Positions 20,884 through 31,479 of a stretch of DNA of 64,000 nt are shown here, piece by piece. How positions within the stretch are numbered: the first letter of the stretch is position 1; every line of letters starts with the position of its first letter. The notes below the pieces were generated by a model. It saw only the letters and a program-made list of their open reading frames with translations, searched no databases and was not told the DNA's origin. The stretch comes from Cryphonectria parasitica EP155 (taxonomy: Eukaryota > Ascomycota > Sordariomycetes > Diaporthales > Cryphonectriaceae), in assembly GCF_011745365.1 (NCBI RefSeq), contig NW_024468913.1:1550001-1614000 (forward strand), given 5' to 3'. The translations under genes and the position numbers were made by a program.

Positions 20884-23606
20884 ATGATGGCCCTCCAGCC
20901 CAGGGTGGACAACGCCCAGCTGGAAGCCATAGCAGGTGTGACCATTTCGCTCGCCAACCAAGCCTGTGCAACCTGCAAGAGACAAAAGCGCAAATGTGAC
21001 AAGCGGCTCCCGGCGTGCTCGAGATGCGCCTCGCTCCAGCGCGCGTGCGACTACTCGGATGGTGCGGTGGCCGCTGCGGCGCCCTCGGCCGAGGATTTTG
21101 CCGCGCTGCAGATGAAGCTGATGGAGATCGAGGCGAGGCTCAAGTCGGCCGCTACTGGTCCTGGGCCCTTCCCCGACTGTCAGCGCCAGCAGCAGCAAAC
21201 TGCCCTCACCCCGACCGCGTCGAGCACCAATACGGGAGGTTCTCGATCAAGTTCCGAGAATAACAACAGCGCGGCTGGGCCGGGGACGGCCTCTGCTTGG
21301 ACCAGTGATTTCGCAAGGACCATGCCACCACCGCCGACGAATAGGTTCCCTGCTGTCTTTTTTCTCGATATCGACGTGTATTATGACGGCATGACTCCTC
21401 CTCCAAGGCCAACTGTTGATATACCAGCTGTAAGTCTAGAAGTGTCGGCTTCTCTGATCCAGTGCTGCTGGAGTTGACTTTTGTTCTCGCATTGTCATAC
21501 TACCACGTTGACTCGATCGTCGTCTTTGTTTTTACCCAATTGCATTTCATAGTAGCGGCCTTTAGGGAATACGTCTTGATGACCTCTCCCTGTCCTTTGC
21601 CTCTCATTCTAAGGAGAAACGGGGAAAGGGGCAGGACATCCAGCATCTCTCCTCTAGTATATCCATTTCCTCTATCTTCTTGTCCATACTTAAGAAGTGA
21701 TGGCCTTTTGTGATTTGTGGGGGGTCAGTCTCCAAGCTGAGTTGATTCCCTGAGTTCTGACTGGTTTAGCGACTGGTTAGTAGCGGAACAATATCTAAGA
21801 AATTTGTTTAATCCTCAAAGAAGAATTCGTCGAACCTGTAATGCCTACTTTGACTTCACGCCTGCTGGATTCTATCTGTCTCTTCCCAATATCTGGTTCC
21901 GGTGCTGATCATTTTTTTCTAGGAGGTCCTCGAGATGCTCGACTCGAGCGAGGTCATCGAGCACGCCGCCTCGGTCTACTTTACCACAGTCCACAAATGG
22001 TTCTCCTTCATCTCCAGAAAGCGCATGAACCTGGGCATCTCTGTCTTAGACGGCGGGCCCGATCTCGCCCTACTCTTCCTCACCATGAAGCTCATCACCA
22101 CCCCCCCGGCGCCCGAGCTGGCCTCCCCCGCCGACATGCCCATCTACAGGATTGCTAAGCAATTCGTGGCCTTGCTTGAATCGGCCGGAACGGTGTCGCT
22201 GATGTACCTCCAGGCCATGATCCTCATCGCCCTGTATGAGTACAGCCATGCCATCTATCCTCAAGCCTGGATGACGGTCGGGAATTGTGTGCGCTACGCA
22301 ACAATGTTGAGCTTGTCATCCTATGGCCAGGCTGCAGCCATTCTTGGATCATGTGTAAGTTTGAACCCCCCCCCCCCTTCCCTCCAACACACACACAAAC
22401 ACGTTCTCTCTCTTTGTATCTGTTCTTTCCTTCCTGCCCACGAGAGAAGTGGAGAGAAAGACAAGAAGGAAGAAAGAAAACTTCAGTTTGCTCACTTCTC
22501 TCAAGAAAACATGGACCGAGGCCGAAGAACGCCGTCGCACTTGGTGGGCAACCCACATCCTAGACCGCCTCATCTCCCTCGGCAACAAACGCCCCTTTGC
22601 AGGCGACCCAGCCCCGCCCCCCGATGCAGAGAGCCTCCCCGTCGACGACCTCGCCTGGGACGCAGGCGACATGGCCCGCTGCTTCCAGCGACCCGTGTCT
22701 ACACCTCTCTCCGAAGCCTCGGCCAGCCCCTTTGCCCGCCTGGCCCAGGCCGCCGTCCTCATCTCCCGCGCCATGGCCCACTGCAAGCGCGCCGTCGGCC
22801 GATACAACCAATATCACGGCCTGGAGCACATCTGCAGCGGAGTGGGTGCCAGCGCGGGGGACGTCGGTCTCGCTGACGACGGGCGGCCGCTCAACATCCG
22901 TGAGGCCACCGCCGTCGTCTCCGAGCTCGACACCCTCTGCCGCGCCATCTCGAGAGACATGGACACAGCGGGCGCCACCCCTGGCACGGATATGTATTTC
23001 GCCTACATCACGGCCCACTGCGCCGCCTGGTCCACGGCCGTCATGGTGCTGGACATGTACGCGTGCCCTGAACACATGCGACCAGGCGCGGCGGTAGAGA
23101 GCAGCGGCAGCTGGCCCAATGGCCACCCCTCAAGGAGCGAGGCTGAGATGGCGATGCAGGTCGAGGCCATCAACGGGCTCAAGCTGGCGGGGACGAAGGT
23201 GCGGGGCGTGGTGGTGGAACTGGTGCGGCTGATGCGAGGGGATGAGGACAAGGGACGGCACGGGCCTTGGGGCCTGGGCTGGACGAACTACTCTGCACAC
23301 GGCCAGCTCTTTGATCTCGGCGGCGGCGGCGAAAAGGAAGGGGACAGGGCCAGTAGAGGGGGCGCGAGGATGGTGGACAGGATCAGCCCGTTGCTTCTGG
23401 ACACGGTATACTGCGGCATGTCGATTTTCCAGTGGCTGTGGAGCGAGAACGGGGACCCTGATATGAAAGAAGGGTTTGAGATTATGAAAGAGTGTGTGGA
23501 GAGGATTGGGCAGAGGTGGAGGTTAGCAGGGGCGTATATGGACGTTCAGCAGAGGCAGACGGAGGCTTTGTTGCGTATTAGTTCTTCTACAAATGGACCT
23601 GGGTAA
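20884..23606 (+). CDS. Zn2Cys6 fungal transcription factor, three exons
   Basis: Predicted 692-residue nuclear regulator. Exons 20884-21429, 21923-22354, 22506-23606, all in phase 0. A GAL4-type cluster is complete: six Cys in CX2CX6CX6CX2CX6C spacing from CATCKRQKRKC to QRAC at residues 28-55. A short coiled-coil-like linker (AALQMKLMEIEARLKSA) follows. Exons 2-3 carry the fungal 'middle homology' region, with the signature TWTEAEERRRTWWATHILDR just after intron 2. Target genes cannot be read from sequence. Intron 1 is 493 nt, so a missed small exon is possible. Intron 2 (151 nt) has 12 C residues starting 12 nt inside the donor. The stop is 93 bp from the convergent cytochrome b5 reductase stop. 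Confidence 0.87.
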
Positions 23607-23699
23607 GCAGAAGAGGAGGAGGAAGAAAAAACCTCCTGGTCAACTTCTCTATCGATTCCCCTTCTTCTAATTATTTATACAACACAAAGCCTGTGTTCT

Positions 23700-24951
23700 C
23701 TAAAACTTGTACACCTGGTCCTTGCTGTAGCCCAGCTCGGCGAGGTAACCTGTCAGCTCGCCCTGGTCCTGCGGGCTAACCTTGGGTCCCGAGATGGCCT
23801 TGTACATGGGCGGCGGTCCACACACAAACACCTTGATGTTGCCCGACTTGGGCTCTGGCAGCACCGTCTTGAGCAGCTCCTTGGTGATGTATCCATTGCC
23901 GCCCTTCCACTCCTGTGGCGGCTTGTCGAGCGTGTAGAAGGCGCGGAACCGCTGCGGGTACGTGTTCTCGAGCTCGTGGAACTCCTTCTTGAGCAGGATG
24001 TCCTCCTCGCTCACGTTGGCGAACACGAGCGTCACCTTGGTCTTGTCGTCTGGGTTCTTGAAGATGGCGCGGCACAGTTGGTACATGGGCGTGATGCCCG
24101 TGCCGCCCGCCACCAGGGCGATGTGCTCGTGCTTGTTGGGCGTCCAGGCGTACTTGGGCAGAGGGCCCTTGAAGTCGAGGCGCTGGCCGGGGACCATGTC
24201 GTGCAGGTGGGTGGACATTGGGCCGCCCTCGTATTTCTTGATGATCAGATCAACGAATCCCTTTTCATCTTTTAATTTTCATCCACGTTAGTCGGTCAGT
24301 CACTCAGCACATCTCCATGCAATGCGCTCTCTTTCTTCCTCAAGAAAAGAAAGCAGGGGAAAAGACCCACCCTCATCCGAGACAGGCGTGTAGGGCCTCA
24401 GCACAGCCTTCTTCTCCCCATCAGGCTTGAACTTGGTCAAAATAGCACTGGCGACATCCAGCCCCGACACCATATCCTCCTCGGGCAGCTTGAACCGGAA
24501 CTTCTTGGTGTTGTGGTTGACAATCTCCACGTCGTCCAGTTTCAGCGACACGAAACCCTGGTCGCCGCCCGTCAGGGCCTTCTTGACACCGACGCTGCCG
24601 GATGGCAGAGCATCCTTGACCGTGGCCTCGGCCTTTTGCGCGGCGCCTGGGTTCTGTGAGAAGTAGTAGTAGCCGCCGCCGCCTGCTACGGCGGCACCGC
24701 CCAGGACGTAGAGGAGCGTGTTGCTGCTGCCGCTGGAGGAGGGGGGTTGCGAGGCGTAACGGCGGGTTTGCTGAGAAGAGGTTGTCGGAAGTGAATGTCA
24801 GCCTGAGACTTGTGCAGTTTTCCTTTTCTTTGTTGGGTTCTTTGAGTCTCGGAAAGGAAGGCGTTGCCATCCTTTGCTTCGCAACTTTTGTACGTACATG
24901 CTTCAAAGGCTGCGCCGACTGGCACGCCCGGAATGCTGATCGCGCAAACAT
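23700..24951 (-). CDS. mcr1: Mitochondrial NADH-cytochrome b5 reductase (Mcr1 type), three exons
   Basis: Predicted 340-residue FAD enzyme that passes electrons from NADH to cytochrome b5 (sterol and fatty-acid metabolism, D-erythroascorbate recycling). Exons 24951-24898, 24770-24371, 24268-23700; introns of 127 and 102 nt. The N-terminus is a mitochondrial presequence ([19 protein letters not shown]), then one hydrophobic segment at about 36-55. The FAD-binding motif RPYTPVS is at 143-149, the NADH-binding glycine motif GGTGITPM at 206-213, and CGPPPM at 301-306, in the order and spacing of the family. Length agrees with yeast and filamentous Mcr1. In yeast, Mcr1 exists as an outer-membrane form and a cleaved intermembrane-space form; the same is inferred here. 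Confidence 0.94.
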
Positions 24952-26235
24952 GTTTTCTTTCTTTTCTTTTCTTCAGCAGTTGAAGGTGAGTAAAAGGATG
25001 AAGAAACCAATGAATTGGTCTCGAGGGAGAGCAGATGAGTCTGGAGTGTGCTCTGGCGTTTCCAATTGCGGTCGCCTTTTGTCTCGTACGATGATGTTTG
25101 AAGGTTGGTAGTGCTTTGAAATGCAGGTTGGAGAGCTCGCGCAATACTTTGGAGAAATCCGCCGAGCTCAAGACGTCTGTGACGTAACCTCGAATCACGT
25201 CAGGATCGGGACACCCCCCCCCCTTAATACCAGCCCAAGTCATGACATTTATTTTTAGAATACGAAGAAACAAAACGAGAACATGAATAGTATCTAATAA
25301 ACAATATTTGACCTATTATTGAAAATAAATGAAAATAAATGAAAATAAATGAAAAGTTTCAGGAAGGGAGGCAGAAGAGGCTGGGGGAGAAAAGATAGAA
25401 ATGTAAGGGGAAAATCAACAACCACCTTTAAGAACAATGAAACGTGCAAATAGCAAAAGCCACATGCATCCGATTTCAAACTGTCATATCTATCAACAGA
25501 CTCATAAGAAAAAGTTTCTCATGAACAGCGGAATGCAGACCCTCATATACTTATGCAGAAATGGACACAGGATTGCTTTCAACTGCCGTTGACGGCTAGG
25601 AAACCGGCAGTGTATGTATTCAGTATTCATTCAGCTATTGCTTGAACATCCAACCAGCGCAGCTTGCTATATTGACCCTCCCTTTCACCCATATCGGAAA
25701 TCCAACATTGCACGCTGAGTGGTGATGATGCGTCTCCCTTTCGTCCACGACTCTTCGGCTCTTCATCCCCATGATAAGGTCAAATGTCCTCGACATCAGG
25801 CCAGCCGCCCAGTCATGCTCATATAGCAGCATCCCGCACTCCACACGTTAAAAAATCCCCTGTGAGGAAGGGCAGGAGTCGCTTGTGGTTCCAAGGGAGA
25901 AAACAAAAACGTTGGTACTGCCAGAGATATAGAGAGAGCCGACAACAAATCCTGCTGTTCAAAGGGTTCCCGGGCCAAGGGGGAAAAGAAGCTTTCCAAT
26001 GTCGAGCCCAATTGTTGGATTTCGTTTGTGGCGATGATCAAGAGACGCCAGCCCGTGCTGAATGAGCCGAGCACGATTAAAACATGTTTCCTTTCTGACA
26101 TGAGAAGAGCAACGCTTCATCCCGTCAGGTCGTTACAATTACAGCAGCCGCATCAAGATTCCACTTGCGTATGGCGCATATAATGAAGAATCTCCTGGCC
26201 CCAACTCATATTTCCCCAACGCAGCGGTATGTTTG
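24952..26235. other. Intergenic region, mcr1 promoter / SH3 gene 3' flank
   Basis: No gene supported. It contains a C10 run at 25214-25223 and three perfect tandem copies of the 10-mer GAAAATAAAT at 25321-25350. Confidence 0.5.
25321..25355. repeat. Three tandem 10-bp repeats
   Basis: GAAAATAAAT repeated three times, followed by a partial fourth copy; AT-rich, noncoding. Confidence 0.85.
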
Positions 26236-27807
26236 TCATGGGCTCGTATCGATCTTGTTCCCGCCAGGTGACGATGACTGCATCATCTTGGCGTCCGAAA
26301 GTGTCCGGCCGAACTCATATTTCTTGGGCGGGATCTCGTCGCCAGCCTGGCTGCCGCGCCGCAGCAGGACCCCAGTCTCCTGGTGTGTCGAGAGCGTCGG
26401 TGTGTTCGCTTGGCTGCCGCCGCGCTGACCGTGGTAGTGTACGACCTGGGGAGGGGCCTGTCCAGCCTGGTGGCCCAGGAGGTGTTGGGGGTATGGATCA
26501 AGGTCCTTGCTGGAAGTAGAGAACGTTGAGACGACTGGCTGATGGTAACCATTGGTGGCAGTGGAGGAGGTACTTGCAGTTGGTGTGTGACCAGAGTCCG
26601 TATGTTCAGATTGTGTTGGCGTGCCCGCGTCGCCGGGGCTCCCGGAGGTAGGTTCGGCCTGCCCCGTCAGGCTCGTCATGCCGCCCTCGATGTCCCTCAG
26701 GAGCCGTACGTACTCCTCGGGCACGAGTCCGCTCTCCTGCGTCTTGGGGTCTTCTGCCACCAGCCACCCCTGGCCGTGTCGGTACGACACCCATATGATC
26801 TGGCCCTCAACCAGGGGCAGCTCGTTCTCGTTCTCCCTCGCAAAATCAAACAGCGCGACGGCCTTGCCGTGCATCTCCTCGTCGGGCGAAGTGATGGTGA
26901 ACTGGTAGTCTTTGGAGTACCGCGACTGGTCCTCCTCGTCGTAGCCGGGAGACTCGTCGTCGCTCAGGTCGTCGGGCTCGGCACGGTACCTGCCGCCGTT
27001 GGGCTCGACGTACTGTCTCGGCTGGAGCTCGGCCACGCCCCCGTATGAGTGTCTGGCCTGGTTGGGCGGATAGGTGACATATTCACCGCCTGGTCCGTTC
27101 GCCTCCTCCCCCTGGTTCACGTAGTATCGCTCGCTGCCGTCTCCGCTGGTGCCCACGTAGTAACCCCTCTCCTGGTCGTAATTCTCCGAGCGCATTACGT
27201 GCGAGTCGCCCTGGTCACGGCTGCTGCGCCGTCGGCTGGAGGCAAAGGCCGCGCCTGACGATTTGTGTTTTCGGTGTCTGGAGCTGACGACAGGGCTGTG
27301 GAGGTCCTCGTCCTCGCTCCAGGGCGGGCCGTCGCCCAGGTAGATGGGTGCGAGGTTGTCGACCTTGCTCAGGCTCGCCCAGGCGCTGCTGTCCCAGCTC
27401 ATGGGCCCGTCCCAGCCCGCAGGATCGGAGAGGCGCCGCGACTCGCTGGCGGGGGTGGTCATGCCCGACGGCGGCTGTGAGGGTTCTGGAGGGGGGCCAT
27501 AGTGCATCGGGTGCGCCTGGGGGTATGCGAAATCCCGCACAAGTGTATAGGCCAGGCTCGACGGGAACATTGGGAGGGCGTGCGAGGTCGGTCGCGAGTG
27601 GAAGGGCATCGAGGTCACAGAGTACTGCGACAGCCGGTTTTTGGATGCTTGTGACATGGATACAGGCCGAGGGGCCGCTGTCCTCTTCTGCTGGGGCGAG
27701 TTCGTTATGAGCGGCGGCAGGGGGGGATGGTTCGGATTCGAGGTCGGCGAGGAGATTGCGGGAGGTGAGGTCGCTGGTGACGAGGTCGCTGGCATGGTGG
27801 TTGACAT
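26236..27807 (-). CDS. SH3-domain protein of the Nbp2/Skb5 type
   Basis: Predicted 523-residue cytosolic adaptor. One SH3 domain at about 313-372 reads KAVALFDFARENENELPLVEG, then IIWVSYRHGQGWLVAEDP and GLVPEEYVRLL. It follows YSKDYQFTITSPDEEMHG, the block that precedes the SH3 in yeast Nbp2 and fission-yeast Skb5. Those proteins bring the PP2C phosphatase Ptc1 to MAP kinase modules or modulate PAK signalling, so negative control of stress MAPK signalling is inferred. The rest is disordered, Pro/Ser-rich before and Gly/Thr/His-rich after the SH3. The ATG at 27807 is the first in an open frame that extends upstream from a TTG; an upstream 5' exon cannot be excluded. Confidence 0.82.
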   Translation of the reverse strand: MSTTMPATSSPATSPPAISSPTSNPNHPPLPPLITNSPQQKRTAAPRPVSMSQASKNRLSQYSVTSMPFHSRPTSHALPMFPSSLAYTLVRDFAYPQAHPMHYGPPPEPSQPPSGMTTPASESRRLSDPAGWDGPMSWDSSAWASLSKVDNLAPIYLGDGPPWSEDEDLHSPVVSSRHRKHKSSGAAFASSRRRSSRDQGDSHVMRSENYDQERGYYVGTSGDGSERYYVNQGEEANGPGGEYVTYPPNQARHSYGGVAELQPRQYVEPNGGRYRAEPDDLSDDESPGYDEEDQSRYSKDYQFTITSPDEEMHGKAVALFDFARENENELPLVEGQIIWVSYRHGQGWLVAEDPKTQESGLVPEEYVRLLRDIEGGMTSLTGQAEPTSGSPGDAGTPTQSEHTDSGHTPTASTSSTATNGYHQPVVSTFSTSSKDLDPYPQHLLGHQAGQAPPQVVHYHGQRGGSQANTPTLSTHQETGVLLRRGSQAGDEIPPKKYEFGRTLSDAKMMQSSSPGGNKIDTSP

Positions 27808-30605
27808 GTCTGGCGCGAGGAGTGAGGTTGGGCGTTCCGAATGTCGCGTGCGATGTCGCAGAGGCAATCGCGCCCAGATCGTGAGCAAGGTTTCCTGACC
27901 GTACCCGCAACTGGTTCCACCGTCCGTCTCAAAAGGCGACTGCTCCGAGTAGTTGATAGAGGGAGAGAGGAGAAGTGGGTGGGGTTGGGCTGGGTTGAAT
28001 CAGAGCGCCTCGTGGCCGGATGGATTTTTGGTAGACGACAATTCGATTGGCAACAGCAGCAGCAGCAGCAGGACACCGGGTATGCAAGTGGTCTGTCGTT
28101 TTTTGTGGAGGAGCGAGAGGAGGTATTGATGGTTTTGGTCAGCAAAGAGAGGAAGCTTTGCAAAGATCAGCCTTGCAGAGCCTCAAGGTTTGCGAAGGCG
28201 GTGCAAAAGAATTTGTGTTGCGTTGCAAGGAACCAGTTTGATCCCAGGCTTGTGTGTGGAGACGTGAGGACGATTCGATTCGGATCAACAGGGTGAGTCT
28301 GGCTTTGGGTTGAGGATGGAAAAGAGAGGGTCACTCTCTGCTGCGACCACCTTGCCTTACACCAAAAAAAAACCCCCCCTCCCCAAACACACCACCACCT
28401 ATAGGCAGGGCCCTCGCTCAGGGAGCCCAAGCCCAAGTAGACAAGCGGTGATTTTGAGGGTCGGCCTTTGTCGCTGACGGTGTTAGCGTAGGTTGCGCAG
28501 CCAAGCAAAGAGAGCAGGGCAGGGCAGGGCGGACGGGTTCGGTATTACCACCTAGACTGGGTGGAAAAGGCTAGAAGGTGAAGCTAGACGCCGCGGCTCA
28601 GCGGCAGTGGTTGCCAACTGGAAAAGAGCCAGATGCAAGAGGCAGTAGTACTGTGTAGTACATGAGTGTCCACAAGTAGTCGTGAATGAGAAATTGAATT
28701 TATGCGAGGTGACAGTTGACAATCTCCTCACTTTGATGTAATTTGCATGGTTTGACTAGTAGTATTAGGCGCCTGTGAAGCTTTTTAGGCCCTCACTAGG
28801 TCATCACTGTTACTATGTATGGTGTTGTTGCTAACATGCGATTACGAGGAGGGGATCTGATGGGTCGTGGGCTTAGAGAGGAAGACAAGGAGTAATTCGC
28901 ACATTTACACGAGAAAGTTTGGGGGTGGCAGTGGCAGTGGTAGTGGCAGCGACAGAAGCGTCCAGGGGTCAAAGGTAGTGGGGTTGGGAGTGGGAAGCCG
29001 CCTAAACGTCACGCCCTGTACAGTCGGGGGGCTCCACCGCTCAATGGAACTCATATCATCCTGCCAGCGACGACATACTGTAGGATCCTCTATTCTCTGC
29101 CTCGCCGCCCTTGACCTCGCCCTCGACGTTGACCTCGACTTCAAACTCGAGCTCGAACTCGACGCACGAACCAATTCTTGCCAGCCTGAACACGATTCTG
29201 TACTTCTCGTACTGTTTCGAATCTCCGAGTATCACCTGAAGCGCCGGGTATTCGGCCTTAAGCATGATCCAGTGATACAGTGAAGGAATTACTACAGCGG
29301 GCCGCCATCGACTCAGCTGCCGAAGATAGCGGCAGCGCTTGCTTGCTTGCTACAACGACGAACCCTGACTAGAACCGCCCAATCCCGATTCAGAACCCAT
29401 CAGCGCGCCTGAGACTTCTACAAGGCAGACCACATAGTCTCATAACCTTGACAGTCTCCTGTTGAGTTATCCCATTTGGTAGGACGATCTTGTACATAGT
29501 ACAAGATTGAAGATCGACGAGGGCCTTGCAGGTCCTTTACAGTACAACTAGTAACCTCTTCCTACAGTCACTGAATAAGAACGAAGATAAAGGCGGCCCC
29601 AGTATACGCGTGGCACTGACTCGTCTCGAGTACGTCCGAACAATCTTCCAAGAAGACTCATCATTACTGGTCTCCAAGAACTTGCGCGGTACTTGGATCG
29701 TAGTATATATCGACCAGATCTATTAGAGCTTCCCTGCGCCCACATGGCCGCCCGGGTGTTGTACTGCGGTCATTCCTGTTAACCATTCATGATTGAGCCA
29801 GATGAGATTTACCAAAACGTCATTTCCGATGTATCTCGTTCATCAATGATGATCCAACATAGATGTGATTTGTTTCTTCTTTTTCTTGGGAGGGGGGGGG
29901 AGGGGGCGAGTGTTGTTGTCCTCTTCCTCCTGGAAGGCCGAGGTAGTCCCAACCCTCCTCATACCATTACTGTCCTACCATGCTATAGCAATCTGTATTA
30001 CTACACATGTACAATGGTCACAACTAACCCCCAAGGGCCAATGAAATCTTAGCTACCAGACCCGCTTTATTTGCCTGCCTACAACACCCAAACCCCAAGC
30101 ATCTCAAGCTGGGTAACCTCAAGCTTTGCAAACTTTCCTCCCAAAAACCTGCCGAAACCTACCAAACAAAATAGCACAGCAATCACATTAGTGTGGCTGT
30201 TGGCCCGCGACAACACTTATAAACGGATGAAGTGAAAGCTTCAAAGACATGACCCGTCTCTTGACGGATGTCTGAGACCAGCATCGATCGCAACCTCAAC
30301 GTTGCAACCCAGCTTCCTCACTGTACGGTTGTTGGCAAGTCAAACCCACCCCCCCCCCCCCAAAAAAAAAACCTCAAAGCAAAACCTTGAACAACGTCCG
30401 CGTCACCTGATGAATTTCGAAATTGGAGCTGTCTGATCTCTTGATGACTCTTTTTACTATTACGCTATTTTATATCTGATCGCACGCCACCTTCTTTGTC
30501 CTGCAGATGTATCCATTTCCGAGAGTCGTGAACTTCTACTGACCGCGACCCAGTCCCGACAGTCCGATCCCCAGCGAGGTTGTCTACTGCAGCCCCGACG
30601 AGATC
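27808..30605. other. Divergent intergenic region, SH3 gene / SSU72
   Basis: 2.8 kb with no gene I can support. It holds a short CAG run near 28050-28071, a GGCAGT-type repeat near 28925-28950, an imperfect hexamer array near 29104-29166, and a C13A10 run at 30349-30371. The 66-140 codon open frames at 28867-29283 owe their length to the hexamer array. Confidence 0.5.
29104..29166. repeat. Imperfect (GANCTC)n hexamer array
   Basis: About nine to ten imperfect 6-bp units of the form GACCTC/GAGCTC/GAACTC in noncoding DNA. Both strands stay open through it, giving alternating Leu-Asp or Glu-Val translations. Confidence 0.7.
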
Positions 30606-31479
30606 ATGGCGACCACCGAGGCTACAAACGGAGCCGCAGCTGCTCCTGCAGTGCAGAATGGCGCCGGCCAAGAATCAGACTTCAAGCTGCGCTTCTGCAC
30701 TGTCTGCGCCAGCAATCAGAACAGGTACACATGCTCCTTGGGCCCATCTCTTGTCAACAGCTCTCTGCCAACCTGCATTCTTCCTGGTGCATGTGGAGTC
30801 TTTTGCTGACCGTGTCGTTAGATCCATGGAAGGTCATCTCCGCCTCGCCCAGGCGGGCTTTCCCGTGATCTCCTTTGGCACCGGATCCCTCGTCCGCCTC
30901 CCAGGGCCCACCATCACCCAGCCCAATACCTACCACTTCGACAAGACCTCCTACGATAGTATGTACAGGGAGCTCGAAGCCAAAGACCCCCGTCTGTACC
31001 GCGCCAATGGCCTGCTCAACATGCTAGATCGCAACCGCGGCATAAAATGGGGCCCGGAGAGATGGCAAGACTGGCAAATTGGGGTTCCCCGAGCAGGGCA
31101 GAAACACTATCAGGGCTACGAGGGCACGGAGACGGGCATCGTGGATGTGGTCATCACCTGTGAGGAGAGATGTTGGGACGGGGTGGTGGAGGACCTGCTC
31201 GCGAGGGGTAGCCCGCTGAACAGGCCGGTTCACGTCATCAATGTCGACATCAAAGACAACCACGAGGAGGCGGCGGTCGGCGGGAGGGGAATTGTGGACC
31301 TGGCGATGTCACTGAACAAGGTCGCGGCGGAGGAGAGGGAAGCGGTCGGCGCCGCGGCTTTTGACGGTGGCAGCATGGCTGCCAGAGCAGGCTTCGACGA
31401 GAAAGTCCCAGACGTGCTTGCGGAGTGGCAGGAGAGATGGCCTAATCTGCCCGCCACCTGGACACTGTCGTGGTTCTGA
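30606..31479 (+). CDS. ssu72: SSU72, RNA polymerase II CTD Ser5/Ser7 phosphatase
   Basis: Predicted 258-residue nuclear phosphatase of the cleavage/polyadenylation factor. It removes Ser5-P (and Ser7-P) from the polymerase II C-terminal domain during termination. Exons 30606-30724 and 30822-31479 with a 97-nt intron. The P-loop CX5R is at Cys34-Arg40 (CASNQNRS), preceded by FKLRFCTV. The intron splits the codon of the catalytic Arg40 (AG|A). Further family blocks follow: [45 protein letters not shown] and [18 protein letters not shown] ~25-residue Ala-rich N-terminal extension precedes the core; fungal orthologues often have such extensions. Very likely essential. Confidence 0.95.
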
